Assembly: GCA_000733355.1 (NCBI GenBank)
Contig: JNVV01000079.1
Coordinates: 1 to 64,000, forward strand
Source: Falciphora oryzae
Lineage: Eukaryota > Ascomycota > Sordariomycetes > Magnaporthales > Magnaporthaceae
DNA: 64,000 nt
Direction of reading: 5' to 3'
The notes below the pieces were generated by a model, which saw only the letters and a list, made by a program, of their open reading frames with translations, did no database searches and was not told the origin of the DNA. The position numbers were made by a program, and so were the translations under genes. Positions 40,683-52,473 of the stretch are shown here, piece after piece (within the stretch, counting starts at the first letter, position 1; each line of letters starts with the position of its first letter).

Positions 40683-42168
40683 ATGGCGACTGAAACGATA
40701 ACGATGGCGCCGGCCGTGGCGCTCGAGTCCAAAACGACGGCATACGAGCCCGGATCCCACGCGACCGCGACCGACACGGACGGCGGCGGAAGCGTCCTCA
40801 CGCAGCACGGCCGGCGCATGGCCGGGCAGCAGCAAGGGGCCGACGACAGCGACGTGGACCCGGTCCTCGAGGCGTCGCGCTTAGCCGATAGCGAGGTGCC
40901 CGACGGCGGCTACGGCTGGGTGGTTATAGGATGCTCGGCCATCGCCAGCCTTTGGTACACAGGAACCCCTTACTCCTGGGGCGTGATCCAGGCCGACCTC
41001 GTCAAGCGCGGCCTGTCGACGCCCGCGACGCTGTCGTTTGTCGGCTCGCTGGCGCCCACGCTCATCTCCGCCCTGGGGATCGCGACTGCCCGTCTGCTCG
41101 TCATCCTGGGCGTGCGCCGCACCGCGCTCCTGGGCATCTTCACGCTGGGGCTTAGCGCCCTACTTAGCAGCTTCTCTGTCAGAAGCGTTCCCGGGTTGTT
41201 CATCACGGCCGGCGTCATCCAGGGCGTCGCCATGAGCCTGTGCTTCATGTCCTGCGGCGTCGTTCCCGCGCAGTACTTCAGCCGGAAGCGCGGGCTGGCT
41301 AACGGCATCGTCTACGGCGGCGGCGGAATCGGCGGTGCTGTTATTAGTCTGGGTCTCGACTCGCTGCTGCAGCGCGTCGGGCCTGAGTGGACTTTCCGGA
41401 TCCTGGGGCTGGCCGTCTTATCGACCGGCCTGCCCGCTGCGTGGTTCATCAAGGAGCGGACGCCGATTACCCACAGGGTCAAGTTTATCGACTGGTATGT
41501 CTGCGTCTTTCTATCTTGTCCACCAGGACACTCGGCTGATGATGTCGGCTTCCCCCTCCAGGCACCTTTTCAAGGACTTCAACTTCTTCCTCATCTTCCT
41601 GGCCAGCGGCATCGCCGTCTTCCCGGTCCTGGTACCTCCCTTCTTCACCCCGCTGTACGCGCAGGCCATGGGCCACTCGTCGAGCGTCGGCGCCGGCCTG
41701 GTCGCGGGCTTCAACTTCTCGTCGGCCGTCGGCCGCATCGGCACGGGCTTCCTGTGCGACAGGCTCGGCGCGCTCAACGCGCTCATCATCTCCTTCGCCG
41801 TCAACGCGACCAGCATGCTGGCGCTGTGGCCGGCCTCGACCAGCCTGCCGCCGCTGGCCGTGTTTGTGGTCGTCAACGGCCTCTCCAACGGCGGCTTCTT
41901 CGCCGCCATGCCCACCGTCATGGGCAACACGTTTGGGTCCGCGCGCGTCGCCATCGCCATGGGCATGGTCGTTACCGGCTGGGGCGGTGGATACTTGATG
42001 GGCGCGCCGATCGCGGGCTACCTGCTCGATGCGTACGGCGGCTCCGATAATGGTCTGCAGGCCTACCGGCCCGCCATGTTTTACGCCGGGTCGCTGGCGC
42101 TCGCGTCGACGGCGTTGACGGCGCTGATGCGACTCAGGATCAACAAGGCGCCGCTGGCCAAGCTGTAG
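40683..42168 (+). CDS. MFS transporter, monocarboxylate-porter type
   Basis: Two exons, 40683-41494 and 41562-42168, with a 67-nt intron give 472 aa with about 12 membrane helices after a hydrophilic N-terminus of some 75 residues. The start of helix 1 (VPDGGYGWVVIGCSAIASLW) carries the DGGYGWVV motif diagnostic of the monocarboxylate porter family (MCT/Mch). AQYFSRKRGLANGIVYGGGG in the fourth to fifth helix region and GRIGTGFLCDRLGALNALII after helix 8 are further family markers. The substrate is not predictable: fungal members include riboflavin and aspyridone-cluster transporters and many orphans. The C-terminus is short, ending APLAKL. Confidence 0.9.
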
Positions 42169-42721
42169 GGGGTTGCCAGGAGGGCATCCCGACGCCAACA
42201 TGGCAATCCATTCCGAGTTCCAATAGAGGCATCTCGTGATTTAGAATTAGATGCTACCGTAGACACGATACAATCATCTTCCATTCCCATACTCAGCTCG
42301 GAGATAACGGACTGGGTGCAGTGTGACTCTCAGCTGTTCGTTTTCCGCACAAGGTCGAAGCAAGACACGACCTGCATTCACGCGCCTTGGCTTCATTGGT
42401 CGCCTAATTGAGTTTAGGGCCCAGGCAGCACATGTGCATTGATCGAGATTGTTTGTCAGAAGCGCTAGCTCGTCGCACTGGCCAGACGTGAAGCTCGGCC
42501 TCTAGCTCGGGGCTCCCAAAGTATCTCCGCGCGCGCGCTCAGTCGCCGTCGCCTGATGTGTCCTGACCGTGCAGCATATAACCCGCCTCCCTCCCACCAA
42601 TCCGCCCCGAGAAACCCATTCATTCGCACCAAGCTTTTCTTCCCTTCCTAGAACAAACAACCACCAGCAGCACACACCACGAACCCCGCGCCCCGCATCC
42701 CTACCCCCAAGCTCGCCCAAC
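42169..42721. other. Intergenic region with TATA-like element
   Basis: Upstream region of the VOC gene. CATATAAC at 42575-42582 is followed by a C-rich leader to the ATG at 42722. No gene is seen. Confidence 0.5.
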
Positions 42722-43195
42722 ATGGTCCTCGCCCACATCGGAATCCAGGTCCTGGAGGCCGACCTCGACAAGGTCCTCGCCTTCTACCTGAACGCCCTCG
42801 CGCCGCTGGGCTACGAGGAGGCGATGCGGTTCGGCACCGCCGTCGGCTTGAGCGCCGGCAACAAGGACCACCCCGACTTCTGGGTGACGGGGCAGCCCGA
42901 GAAGCCCACCACCATCACGCACGTGGCATTTGCTGGCAGTGAGTTTCTTTTTCACCCTTTTTTTCTCATGAACAAGGAAGAGATGGGACTCTGACGTTTT
43001 GACGTTTCTGGGGGAAAAGCCCGTGCCCAGGTTGATGCCTTCCACACCGAGGCCATCAAGGCCGGGGCCAAGGACAACGGAGCGCCGGGGATCAGGGCGC
43101 ACTACGATCCGAACTACTATGCCGCGTTTGTGTATGACCCGGCGGGGAACAACATCGAGGTCGTTTGCTACGAGCGCGAGGATGGCTCCAAGTAA
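42722..43195 (+). CDS. VOC-family (glyoxalase/bleomycin-resistance-like) protein
   Basis: Two exons, 42722-42938 and 43020-43195, with an 81-nt intron (GTGAGT donor, AAAAG acceptor) give 130 aa, the normal size of a single-domain VOC protein. It has the two beta-alpha-beta-beta-beta halves: ADLDKVLAFYLNALAPLGYE ... THVAFAG, then AQVDAFHTEAIKAGAKDNGA ... YYAAFVYDPAGNNIEVVCYE. Metal-ligand positions of the fold are plausible (His of VLAHIGIQV, His of THVAFAG, Glu of NIEVVC). Members range from glyoxalase-like lyases to dioxygenases and binding proteins, so the reaction is open. Confidence 0.88.
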
Positions 43196-43922
43196 AGTCA
43201 AGGGGCAGTTGCGGATATTCTTATTGCGATGAAAGGTGAAAGGACAGATATAGTGGGGGCATGGTTGATAAGTGCGAAAGAAGGAGCTGCACAGATTCCC
43301 AAAAACACGTAGAAACGTCACGGAGGTTGGTCGCAGTGTCACTTTCACTTAGAGTAGCTAGTTTTAAAAGGAGCTCCCCAAAGTCAAAACAATCTGCTCC
43401 TTGGTGGGCTTCGTGAGATACCTCGCCAGAAAATATGGTTTGTTGCTAACCAGGTCAGCTTATTTTCTTTGACGAGTTAATGACTGGTTTAAGGTAACCA
43501 AAGAATGCCGTGCCGTTACATATAAACCAGCCAAAGTCATAACTAATTGTTTAGCAAGCAACAATACAACTCCTTTGTAGAAGCATCCATTGTTAGGTTC
43601 TTTCGTTGTGAAGGGTATCACACTTTACTCTGTCCCTTTGTCATGTCTCAGGTGAAAGCCCGTGTAAATCTTTCACAACATGACGTCAAAGAGTCTGTCT
43701 ATGGATTCTTCTTTGTGCACTTACCGTGATGCGTCCGTAGCCGGTGTCCGGACGGTATCTATATATTGGGTGAATTACCCTGTACTTGACTCTCAGAATG
43801 TTCCCATAGCCACTGACCCTCACTCACACTCACCTCAGTCTCTAGTTCTTGATCTTGCCGAGCCCAGCCCAGCACTAACAACACCTCTAGAGACAACCCA
43901 CTAACCCCACAACAGCTCCAAC
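43196..43922. other. Intergenic stretch
   Basis: No gene is supported. A TATA-like ATCTATATAT at about 43756 precedes the next gene by roughly 160 bp. Confidence 0.45.
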
Positions 43923-44752
43923 ATGTCCAACAACGCCACGTACATCCCCACCCGCGGGGACATCGCCGACGCGGAGATGTCAGCGACAAAGGGCGAGCCC
44001 CGACCGTCGGTGCGCCCGCAGTGGCAGGTGCCCGAGGAGGGCCGCGACGGCGCGTCCATCATGGGCGCGACGCTGGGCCGGCTGGCCATGGTGGCGCTGC
44101 TGAAGGAGGTCGACGACCTGCTGCAGCGGCTCGAGCAGCTGGCCGACGACCTGGGCCGCGGCGCCTACCCTGGCTGGGCGCTCAACGCCCGCGTCACCCT
44201 CGCGGACCTGGGCGGCCGGCTCGAGGCCCTGGGCCGCGAGGCGTGGGAGCCGGGCCCGGCGGGCGGCGAGCCCGCGGGCGCTACTGTCGGCGGGCGCATG
44301 AAGCTGCGCGCGGGCATGCTGGGCATCCGGGACGAGTGCAAGCGTCATCTTCAGACTTGGGGCAGGTAAGTAAATGCTGGGGCTGGTGAGGTCCTCCCGA
44401 TTGGGGTTTTCTCCAGAGACAGGACCGAGTCAGAAGCTCGGAGGGTCAAAGCGGAAAATGGCAGCGTACTGAGTCGCTGGCAAGGTAAGTCTGCCTTCCT
44501 CAAGGGGTATCTGCAGCTCCATCGAAGATCTGTTTTTTTTTTCCCCTTGGGGATTTGTTCGATAGTTTGCTACAAACCGGCAGTCATTGCTTGCATTTGC
44601 TCCAAGTTTAGTAGCTGCTTAATATCCAATTCTTGTCTGTATACCTGTTTATTTTTCTAGTGAATGCCACCAGTGACTTGCCCGCCAGAGTAAAGGTTTC
44701 AGTCATCGGCTCGGGAGAGAGTCGGGCGTCCCGGGTTGCCCCTGGCCCATGA
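43923..44752 (+). CDS. Small helical protein of unknown function
   Basis: Three exons (43923-44365, 44417-44484, 44661-44752) join in frame to give 200 aa. The splice sites are canonical: GTAAGT ... CTCCAG (51 nt) and GTAAGT ... TTTCTAG (176 nt). Without splicing, the first exon would stop two codons after the donor. The N-terminus has a Thr/Arg-rich start (MSNNATYIPTRGDIADAEMS). The middle is a predicted amphipathic helix pair (GRLAMVALLKEVDDLLQRLE; ARVTLADLGGRLEALGREAW). The last exon adds a basic/Ser tail. There is no signal peptide or membrane span, and I do not recognise the family. Confidence 0.7.
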
Positions 44753-45994
44753 AACCGGGCAGTGGGCTGCTAGACACGTGCGCGCAGCCTTAATTTTACG
44801 TTCCCGATGAAGGGAGGCATCCGACACAGTAGAACTGGCACGGGATGCCGTGGAGCTGGGCGTGGGCCGCTTCAAAGCCCCGAGTTGGTGCCGACGATGC
44901 GACGTCAGGTCGCGGGCGAGATCGCGTTTCTATCCTTTATTCCCGCGCTTACATCCTTCCTCCTCCGCCGCTGCTGCGAACGGTGGCGTGCTCGCCCGTG
45001 CCTGTGCCTTTCCTCCGCCTCCGTTCGTCGGCAGTTATCCTTAATGGTAATCGCCAGGCAATGTTGACGACGCCGGCGCTGCTCCGGCCTTTCTCTGCTG
45101 GCTTCCCCACACGAAGAGCCTGTCTCCCCGCACGAAGAGTGGGGAGATGCAATCGAATGGCAGTCGACCATCTGCAGCCGGGCGCCTTCGAGAGGAATTC
45201 CAACGATGCGGTAAACCTGGGGAAAAGACGACATGATCGATGGATCCCGAAATCTTCCATCCAGGCCTCGAGAAGAAACATGAACGTGGCCACACTCGAA
45301 CCAGCCAACAGGACGCGACCCGTGTAAGGCTGCCTTTTTGCGCGCCTCCAGACGAAGCTTGGCTTGGCAACTTGTTCCGAGCCCAAGGCCGGGAAATTGG
45401 TGAACCGGTGAAAGGGCGTGGCAGTTCTCCGCATCTTCCCCGCAATCACCAACTGGTCCACTGTCAGTCTGGGGTGATCGAGCATGGCAGATGCCCAGTT
45501 GCCTGGCAGGGAGTGAGTGATTGGGCATCCGAGCGGTGGGGAAAGAAGGAGGACCTTCCTTTTCTTTCCCGAAATGGCCCCGACCAGCCTACAGAGTAGG
45601 GAAGAAAAATCTGTACGTCACCTGGCTGCCCGGCTTCTGGACGGCGGAGAGCGGTATTCCGTCTTCTGGGGACAAGAAATTGCGGGCCAAGGTGGGCGAT
45701 GGCATCCAAGCAGAGCAACCCGCCCGCCCTGATGGAGCCGCGATGCTTGTCCAAGAGGGGAAACTCCCTCGCTCTCGGGCCCAGATGAGTGTCCGCCATG
45801 GCTGGAACTGGTGGCCTGGGAGAGCCGTGAGGAGAAGGGCAGAGGCAGCATAAATAGCACCCTCCAGATCCCTCTCCCCGTCTCCTCCCGTCTCCCTTTC
45901 CTTCCCCAGACCAGATACGTGACGCTCCGGTTCCACCGGAGTGACAGCTGAGCAGATCCTCACCCTTTCTTTCTTCGCCCTGTCACCACTCACC
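44753..45994. other. Promoter region of the carboxylesterase gene
   Basis: About 1.2 kb with no supported gene. Open frames on both strands overlap and lack motifs. A TATA-like box lies at 45849 and a CT-rich leader follows. Confidence 0.5.
45849..45857 (+). promoter_or_regulatory. TATA-like box of the carboxylesterase gene
   Basis: CATAAATAG lies 146 bp before the ATG at 45995 and is followed by a pyrimidine-rich leader (CCCTCTCCCCGTCTCC and similar). Confidence 0.5.
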
Positions 45995-47778
45995 ATGCCT
46001 CGCCTGGCTGCTGCTGCCGGCTCGCTGCTCCTGGCAGCCGCCGCCTCGGCGGCCGCTGTGCCCCGGGACACGGCGCCCACGGTCCAGCTGGCCAACGGCT
46101 CATACTACGGCCTGCACAGCACAACATACAAGCAGGACATGTTCCTCGGCGTGCCGTTTGCCCAGCCTCCCGTCGGCAACCTGCGTCTCCGCCAACCCCA
46201 GCCCCTGAACTCGACCTGGGAGGGCAGCCGCAACGCCACCCAGTACGGCTACCAGTGCATCGGCTACGGCAGCGACCAGTGGGCCCAGACGGGCGACAAC
46301 TACGTCAACGAGGACTGCCTGACCCTCAACGTCGTGCGGCCCGAGGGCGTCGCCCCCGGCACCAACCTCCCCGTCGCCGTCTGGATCCACGGCGGCGGCT
46401 ACTTCATGGGCGGCGGCAGCGACCCGCGCTACAACACCACCTTCATCGTCCAGCAATCCGTCGCCATGGGCACGCCCATCGTGGCCGTGACCATCAACTA
46501 CCGCCTGTCGGGCTGGGGCTTCCTGTACAGCCGGGAGCTGGCCGCCGAGGGCGCCACCAACCTCGGCATGCGCGACCAGCGCCTGGCGCTGCACTGGATC
46601 CAGGAGAACATCGGCGCCTTCGGCGGTGACAAGTCCAAAGTCACAATCTTTGGCGAGAGCGCGGGCGGCAACAGCGTCGGCACGCACCTCATCGCCTACG
46701 GCGGGCGCGACGACGGCCTCTTCCGCGCCGCCATCAGCCAGTCGGGCGCGCCCTCGGGCCTGCCGGGCGACGCGTCTGCCGAGTCGTGGCAGCCGCGCTA
46801 CGAGTCCCTCGTGTCCGCGACCGGCTGCTCCGGGTCCGCCGACACGCTCGCCTGCCTGCGCGCCCTACCCTCCGACAAGCTTTCCGCCGTCTTCAACAGC
46901 ACCGTGACCACCGGCTGGCCCTTCCGCCCGGCCATCGACGGCGACCTGCTGCAGAGCTCGGGCACGACGCAGCTCGCAAAGGGCCAGTTCGTCAAGGTCC
47001 CCTACCTGCTCGGCTGCAACGCCGACGAGGGCGGCTCGTTCGGCCGCCGCGGCATCAGCACCGACGACGAGTTCCTCGCCATGGTGCTCGCCAGCGCGCC
47101 GCACATGGACGAGGCCACCGCCAAGACCATCGCGGCCCTGTACCCAGACATCCCCCAGATCGGCGTCCCCTCCACGCTCGAGGGCCGTCCCACCGGCCAG
47201 CTGGCGGCGCAGCTGGGCGCGCAGTGGAAGCGCTCGGCCGCCTACGTCGGCGACTACTTCATGCACGCGCCGCGCCGCATCGCCGCCCAGGCCTGGGCCC
47301 GCGAAGGGGTGCCCGTGTACAGCTACAACTTTGACGTGCGCGTCCAGGGCCTGCCGCCCTCCCACGGCGCCGGCCACTTCCAGGAGGTCGTCTTCGTCTT
47401 CAACAACGTCCAGGGCCAGGGCTACGGCAACGTCTCGCCCAACCCCGTCGTCGGCGGGCCCGCCACCTTCCCGCGTCTTGCTGATTTGATGAGCCGCATG
47501 TGGGTCAGCTTTGTCGTCAACATGGATCCTAATAAGGCCGGAATTAGTAAGTCGTCGAATTTTTACACGGCAGACAAACAAGAAAAAAAAAAGGGTCTTG
47601 GCTAACACCTACTTCCACAGACATCCCCGCCCAATGGCCCCTATACTCGCTCGACACGCCCCAGAACTACGTCTTCGACGTCAACGGCACTGACATCGCC
47701 CACGTCGAGAAGGATCTCTGGCGCGCCGAGGGCATCGACTACATTTCGAAGCGCATGTACTCCGTCTTCGGACAGTAG
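45995..47778 (+). CDS. Secreted type-B carboxylesterase/lipase
   Basis: Two exons, 45995-47546 and 47621-47778, with a 74-nt intron (GTAAGT donor, CTAACAC branch, TTCCACAG acceptor) give 569 aa. A signal peptide (MPRLAAAAGSLLLAAAASAA) indicates secretion. The alpha/beta-hydrolase carries the type-B signatures: FLGVPFAQPPVGNLRLRQPQ, NEDCLTLNV, oxyanion HGGG at 132-135, nucleophile Ser222 in GESAGG, Glu345 in NADEGGSF and His461 in GAGHFQEVVFVF. The catalytic triad is complete. Several N-x-S/T sites fit an extracellular enzyme. The natural ester substrate is not predictable. The nearest characterised fungal group includes lipases of the Candida rugosa type and other cholinesterase-like enzymes. 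Confidence 0.93.
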
Positions 47779-47990
47779 ACTGAACCACTTGATGTGATGA
47801 TGAGACATAATGAACAAATAGTGTATATATGTAACTCCTGAAATACAAAGAAAATAAGTACAAAAACAAAAGGCCGTCCCAGCTGTTTTAAAGACCAAAT
47901 GCCACCCATAACCCACCCCAGCAGAAGAAAAAAAGAAGAAATAAAAAGACATGGAAAGAAAACAAGAAAACAAACACCATGTCCCCCCGC

Positions 47991-50797
47991 TCAAATGTCC
48001 TTGACGAAACCCACCTCGACAACCCTCTCCATGGCCAGGCGCAGGTTCGCAATCTTGGCGCGCGTGTTCTCGCGGATCCACAGGAACGTGCTGAGCACCG
48101 CCCTCCGCCCGAAGCCCGTGCCCTCGCGCACCCGCATCTGCTCCTTGCCGACCACGTACATGACCTTTGCCGCAAACGCCCCGTCCAGCCTGGCCAGCTC
48201 CGCCTCGACGCGCGGCGACACTTCTACTGCCGCCGCCGGCCTCCGCTGCCGCAGATTCGCGTTGTCATCGGCAACAGCGACGACGCCGTCGGCTTGGGCC
48301 GTCTCGTTCGTGGTGTTGATGTCAGTCTTCGCCTCGGCCAGCTCGTCCTGCACACCAGTCACCTCGGCGCCGGTCGAGAACCCAGCCGCGGTGGGCGACG
48401 GCGGCGGGACGGCCTTCGCAGCACCCCGCTCCACGTACGCGCGGATCTGCTCGTAGACCAGCGCAGCCAGGTCCGGCGTGATGACCTCGTCCATGAACCC
48501 GTGCTTGACAATCAGCCTGTAACAGCCCGGGATCTCGCGGAACCGCTGGACCAGATACCTCTCGGCGCCGTCGACGGTCGGCGTGTCGACGGGGTGCAGG
48601 TGGAAGAAGACGGCGACCTCGGGCACGGCCACGAACTTTGTCACAAACTGCGAGAAGACGGTCGGCGTCGTCGTCCCGGACTTGTCGAAGAAGATGCCCA
48701 GGCCCCGGATCGTCGAGAGCGTCTCGCCGCCCCACTTGTCCGTGAGCCGGAGCGCCCGGGGCGCCGCCATGACGTCCTGGTTCTCGTGCTGGCTGTTTCT
48801 GCTGCTGCCGCCGGCCTTCTCGTTGCTGTCGCTGGTTCCCGGAGCAGTGGACCCGGCGGCGGCGGTCACGAGCGTGCCGAGCTTGAACCGGTCCTCGGCC
48901 TCGGCGCGCCACTGGTTCTCCTTGCCGAACCGCCAGAGCAGGAACAGGCAGGCCAGAGCCCCCGAGACCAGCAGCGTCAGCCACGCGCCCTCGGGGACCT
49001 TTGTGAGCGCCGAGCTGAGGTACAGGCCGTCAATCGTGGCGAAGAACAGCCACGGCAGGAACACCAGGAATGGGCTCAGGCGCCAGACGATGATGGCGAC
49101 CAGGGTGACCATGCACGTGTCGAAAAAGGTGACAAACATGACGCACACGCCGTACGCGTTGCCGAGCCGTGTCGTGTCGCGGTACACGGCCGTCACCAGC
49201 ACCGCGCCCGCCATGAGCAGCCAGTTGAGGAAGGGCACGTAGACCTGGCCGTGGAAGACGCGGCTGACGTGCACGACCTTGACCTGCGGCGAGTACGACA
49301 GCTTCATGAGCTGGCTGACGAGCTGGAACGTCGCCGTGATGATGGCCTGGCTGGCCACGATGGCCGCCAGCACCGCCAGCACCAGGCTCGGGTACAGCAT
49401 CCCGGGAGGGACAGTGTTGAAGAAGGGGTTCGAGTAGGCCGAGGGCGTCAGCGTGATGTAGGCCGCCTGGCCGCTGTAGGCGAGCAGCAGGCACGGGTAC
49501 GTGTAGCAGAGCCAGCTGATGCGGATCGCGCCCAGGCTGAAGGCGCCCAGGTCCGCGAAGAGGGCCTCGACGCCGGTGAAGCTGAGCAGGATGCCGCCCA
49601 GCATCTTCCAGGCCTCCGTCTTGTGGTCCATGAAGAACCGGAACGCAAAGTACGGGCTGAAGGCCTTGAGGACCGTCCAGTCGTACATCACAAGATTATA
49701 GATGCCAAAGCCGCCATTGAAGCCGAGCCAGAGGATGACGATGGGCGCGAAGCTCGACGCCAGCTTGGTCACGCCCAGCGGCTGGATAAGGAACAGGAGC
49801 ACGATGATGCCGCACGTCGAGCCCACGATGGTCGGCTGCGAGATGTCGGGCTTGACGACCGAGAGGCCCTGGACGGCGCCGAGGACCGACTGCGCCGGCG
49901 TGAGCACGCCGTCCGCCATCACCATGCTCACCGACAGCACGCCGATGGCCTTGAGCAGGCCGCGGAAGAACCTGCTCTTCTCCAGCGTCGTGCGCAGCGT
50001 GTTGGTGCCTGGTTTCAGGTCCCCCGTGAGGTGCCGCTGCATCTTGACCAGCCCTTGCTCCCGGGGGTCGCGGTCGGTAATGTTGGCCTATCGGTCACGC
50101 AGACGCCAAGAGTCAGTACGAGCTGTCATCGTTTTTTTTTTTTTCGCCCAGCCTCGGAGGGGATGTTGGTGCTCACATAGCGAGTGAGGAGAGAGTAGCA
50201 GCTGAAGGTGCCGCCCTCGCCCTCGTTGTCGGCCAGGAGAACAATCAGGACGTATTTGACCGTGACGACGAGCGTGATGGACCAGAGAATGATGGACAGG
50301 ACCCCGAGGACGTCGGCAGGGGACGGCTCGGACGTGAAGGTGGAGGAGAAGACGTAAAGCGGGCTTGTTCCAATGTCGCCGTAGATGACTCCGACCGACT
50401 GGTAGGCGAGCCTGCGTTTTTGGAAGGCGCCTGTAAGCAAAAAAAAAAAAAAAAAAAAGAAGCGTTCAGGGTGTTAAAAATGAATAACATACCACAAAAG
50501 CGTGGTTCCGCGAAACACCTGCTTCTCCTTGACCTCGTCGCCCAGCCAAGCGCCGCCCTCACCGTCATCGACGCTGCGCGCCGAGGCGACCGACTGCCGG
50601 CGGGCGAGCGAGAAGGCGCTGTTCATGCTCCTGCGCCGGTCGATGGTCCGGGCGTTGTACACGCCGCCGACGTAGCCCGTGTCGACGCGCGTGAGCGGGG
50701 TGATGGGCGTGGTCCCATTCTGAGCCGTCCGCCCGGGGTGCGCCCCTTCGGCGATCTTGACGCTGAGCGCCGGCGGCTGCGTGTTGTCCTCGGCCAT
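47991..50797 (-). CDS. HAK/KUP high-affinity potassium transporter
   Basis: Three exons (50797-50493, 50411-50177, 50087-47991) with introns of 81 and 89 nt give 878 aa. A cytosolic N-terminus ends [13 protein letters not shown], joined across intron 1 to [20 protein letters not shown], the family signature. About 12 membrane helices follow, including [40 protein letters not shown] and [21 protein letters not shown] long hydrophilic C-terminal domain of about 300 residues follows, with [14 protein letters not shown] and [20 protein letters not shown]. The length and layout match fungal HAK1 K+/H+ symporters that act at the plasma membrane under potassium starvation. A 20-nt A run (plus strand 50439-50458) lies in intron 1 and a T run in intron 2. 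It is convergent with the esterase gene (212 bp apart). Confidence 0.93.
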
Positions 50798-52473
50798 TGC
50801 GGAACGCTTCGGCGGGATTTGGGCAAACGGGAGGGCGGTAACGTCCAGCTATGGAGATGGAAATGGCTAGGTGCGAGTAGGCTAAGACGGTGCAAGAGAG
50901 AGTGACGCCAAGGAGAAGACAAGGGGAGAGCGCCAGAGGCGACGAGCTCAGATTCCCCGCCGTCGTCAGGTGGGTTAGAGCGATGGGGAGTAATTGTTAG
51001 CACATGGTGGTTTGCGCCGGCAAGAAGGAACGGGCAACAGCTCCCGACCGCCACGGGGGACACCGTCTCTTTGAGCATTTCCAGTAAGCCGGTTGGCGCA
51101 CGTGGGAGGTCTAGACCAACGACACCAGACGACCGAGCGTAGGACGGACCCTGGGCACAGCCAGGCCATCCATCAGGGGAGCGTCCTGGCCCCAGCTGAT
51201 AACGCTAGACGTCCAGATTGGTCCATCCTCTGCGCAGCTGCCCTGGCTCACCCGTCAGGGTCCCTGTTGATTGTGACGAAACTCTGCAGCGCGCGCCGCA
51301 AGAGGGAAAATAGCCCATACCGTCCTGCGGCCCAGGCGCCAGGTCGAGTCGGGGCAGCGTCAACGTTGCCAAACACGGCCTAGGAATGCCCCGAAATAAC
51401 TGCTGGGACCCTGGGCCCTGGACAGCAATGTCGCAAAGGACAGGACCCCGACGAGATTGATGGCAGGGCAGAAGTTCCTCCTGGGGAAGGCCTCTAGCCC
51501 GTTGTGGTCTCGGTAGGGGTGGTGTGGGTAGGTAGCAGCCAAGCGTGGTGTCCGTCGCAACGCCGGGCTCCTGCAGGAAAACTGGGGAAACAAGCTCTGC
51601 AAGCTTTCGGGACCAGACGAGATGGCGTGCGGTATCGCTTCGCCTGGTGCGTGCTGAAGGGGTGGGTGTGTTGGCAAGGCTAGTCAGCAGGGGGTGTGAT
51701 GGTCTGTGGTGGCTGCCTAGCACCTCCTAGACGTGGGTGAGCGTGGGGGAGGCGGTATTTTCGAGACGTCTAGGGGAGGGAACCAGATCAAAGCCACTGT
51801 CCAGTCGTGTATGCAAGACCAGGAATGGGAGATCTCGAGATCAAGGCAACGTCACTAGCCGGGTACAAAGCACGCCGCAGCCATGCCGCGCGGCCAAAGC
51901 TTGCGATGGCAGGGATGGCCGGGCCTCGACGAGCGATGGCGAGGAACAGAGAAAGGGGCCGTTTGATTCCAAATGCAAATGCAGCTGCGAACGCATGTGA
52001 TTGTGGGAAACCCAAGGCGGTCTTGCCGCAGGAAGGAAAACTTTTCGAGCCCAATTTTGGAATGCCCGCAGGGAAATCCCTCCCGAAAAAAGTATAAAAT
52101 CGCCAGCGCATAAAACATCTTCCCAACGGGCGGGACACCCACGCTGCCTCGACTGGACCCATAACTTTTGTTTTCTCATTACCTCCAATTAGCACGGAGA
52201 TTGGAAGGACACGCGTCGGGGCTGCTCGATTGTCGCATTCGAAAACGTGCTTCCCGTTTTAGACCGCTCCTGTCGCAGCCTGGATGTCGTTGCGCCGCTC
52301 CCGGTCGTTGTCGAGAGCGCACGTTTAGTTTCTGTTTGGAACAGGAAAATAAATGCCCAAAACAGACCCAAACAAGGCGCGAGCCTGCTCCCACGCTGCG
52401 CCATGAGTTGCAAGGGCTGGCTAAACAATGGCAAACAAAAAAGACAGAAGGTTTGGACATGGATCCGACGTCC
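50798..52473. other. Gene-poor stretch between HAK and BCAT genes
   Basis: About 1.7 kb containing the HAK upstream region and the BCAT 3' flank. No gene, RNA or repeat was recognised. Open frames overlap on opposite strands. Confidence 0.45.

Noticed and set aside
47979..50180. 733-codon ORF antisense to the HAK transporter
   Set aside because: Antisense shadow of a clear transporter with correct splice sites.
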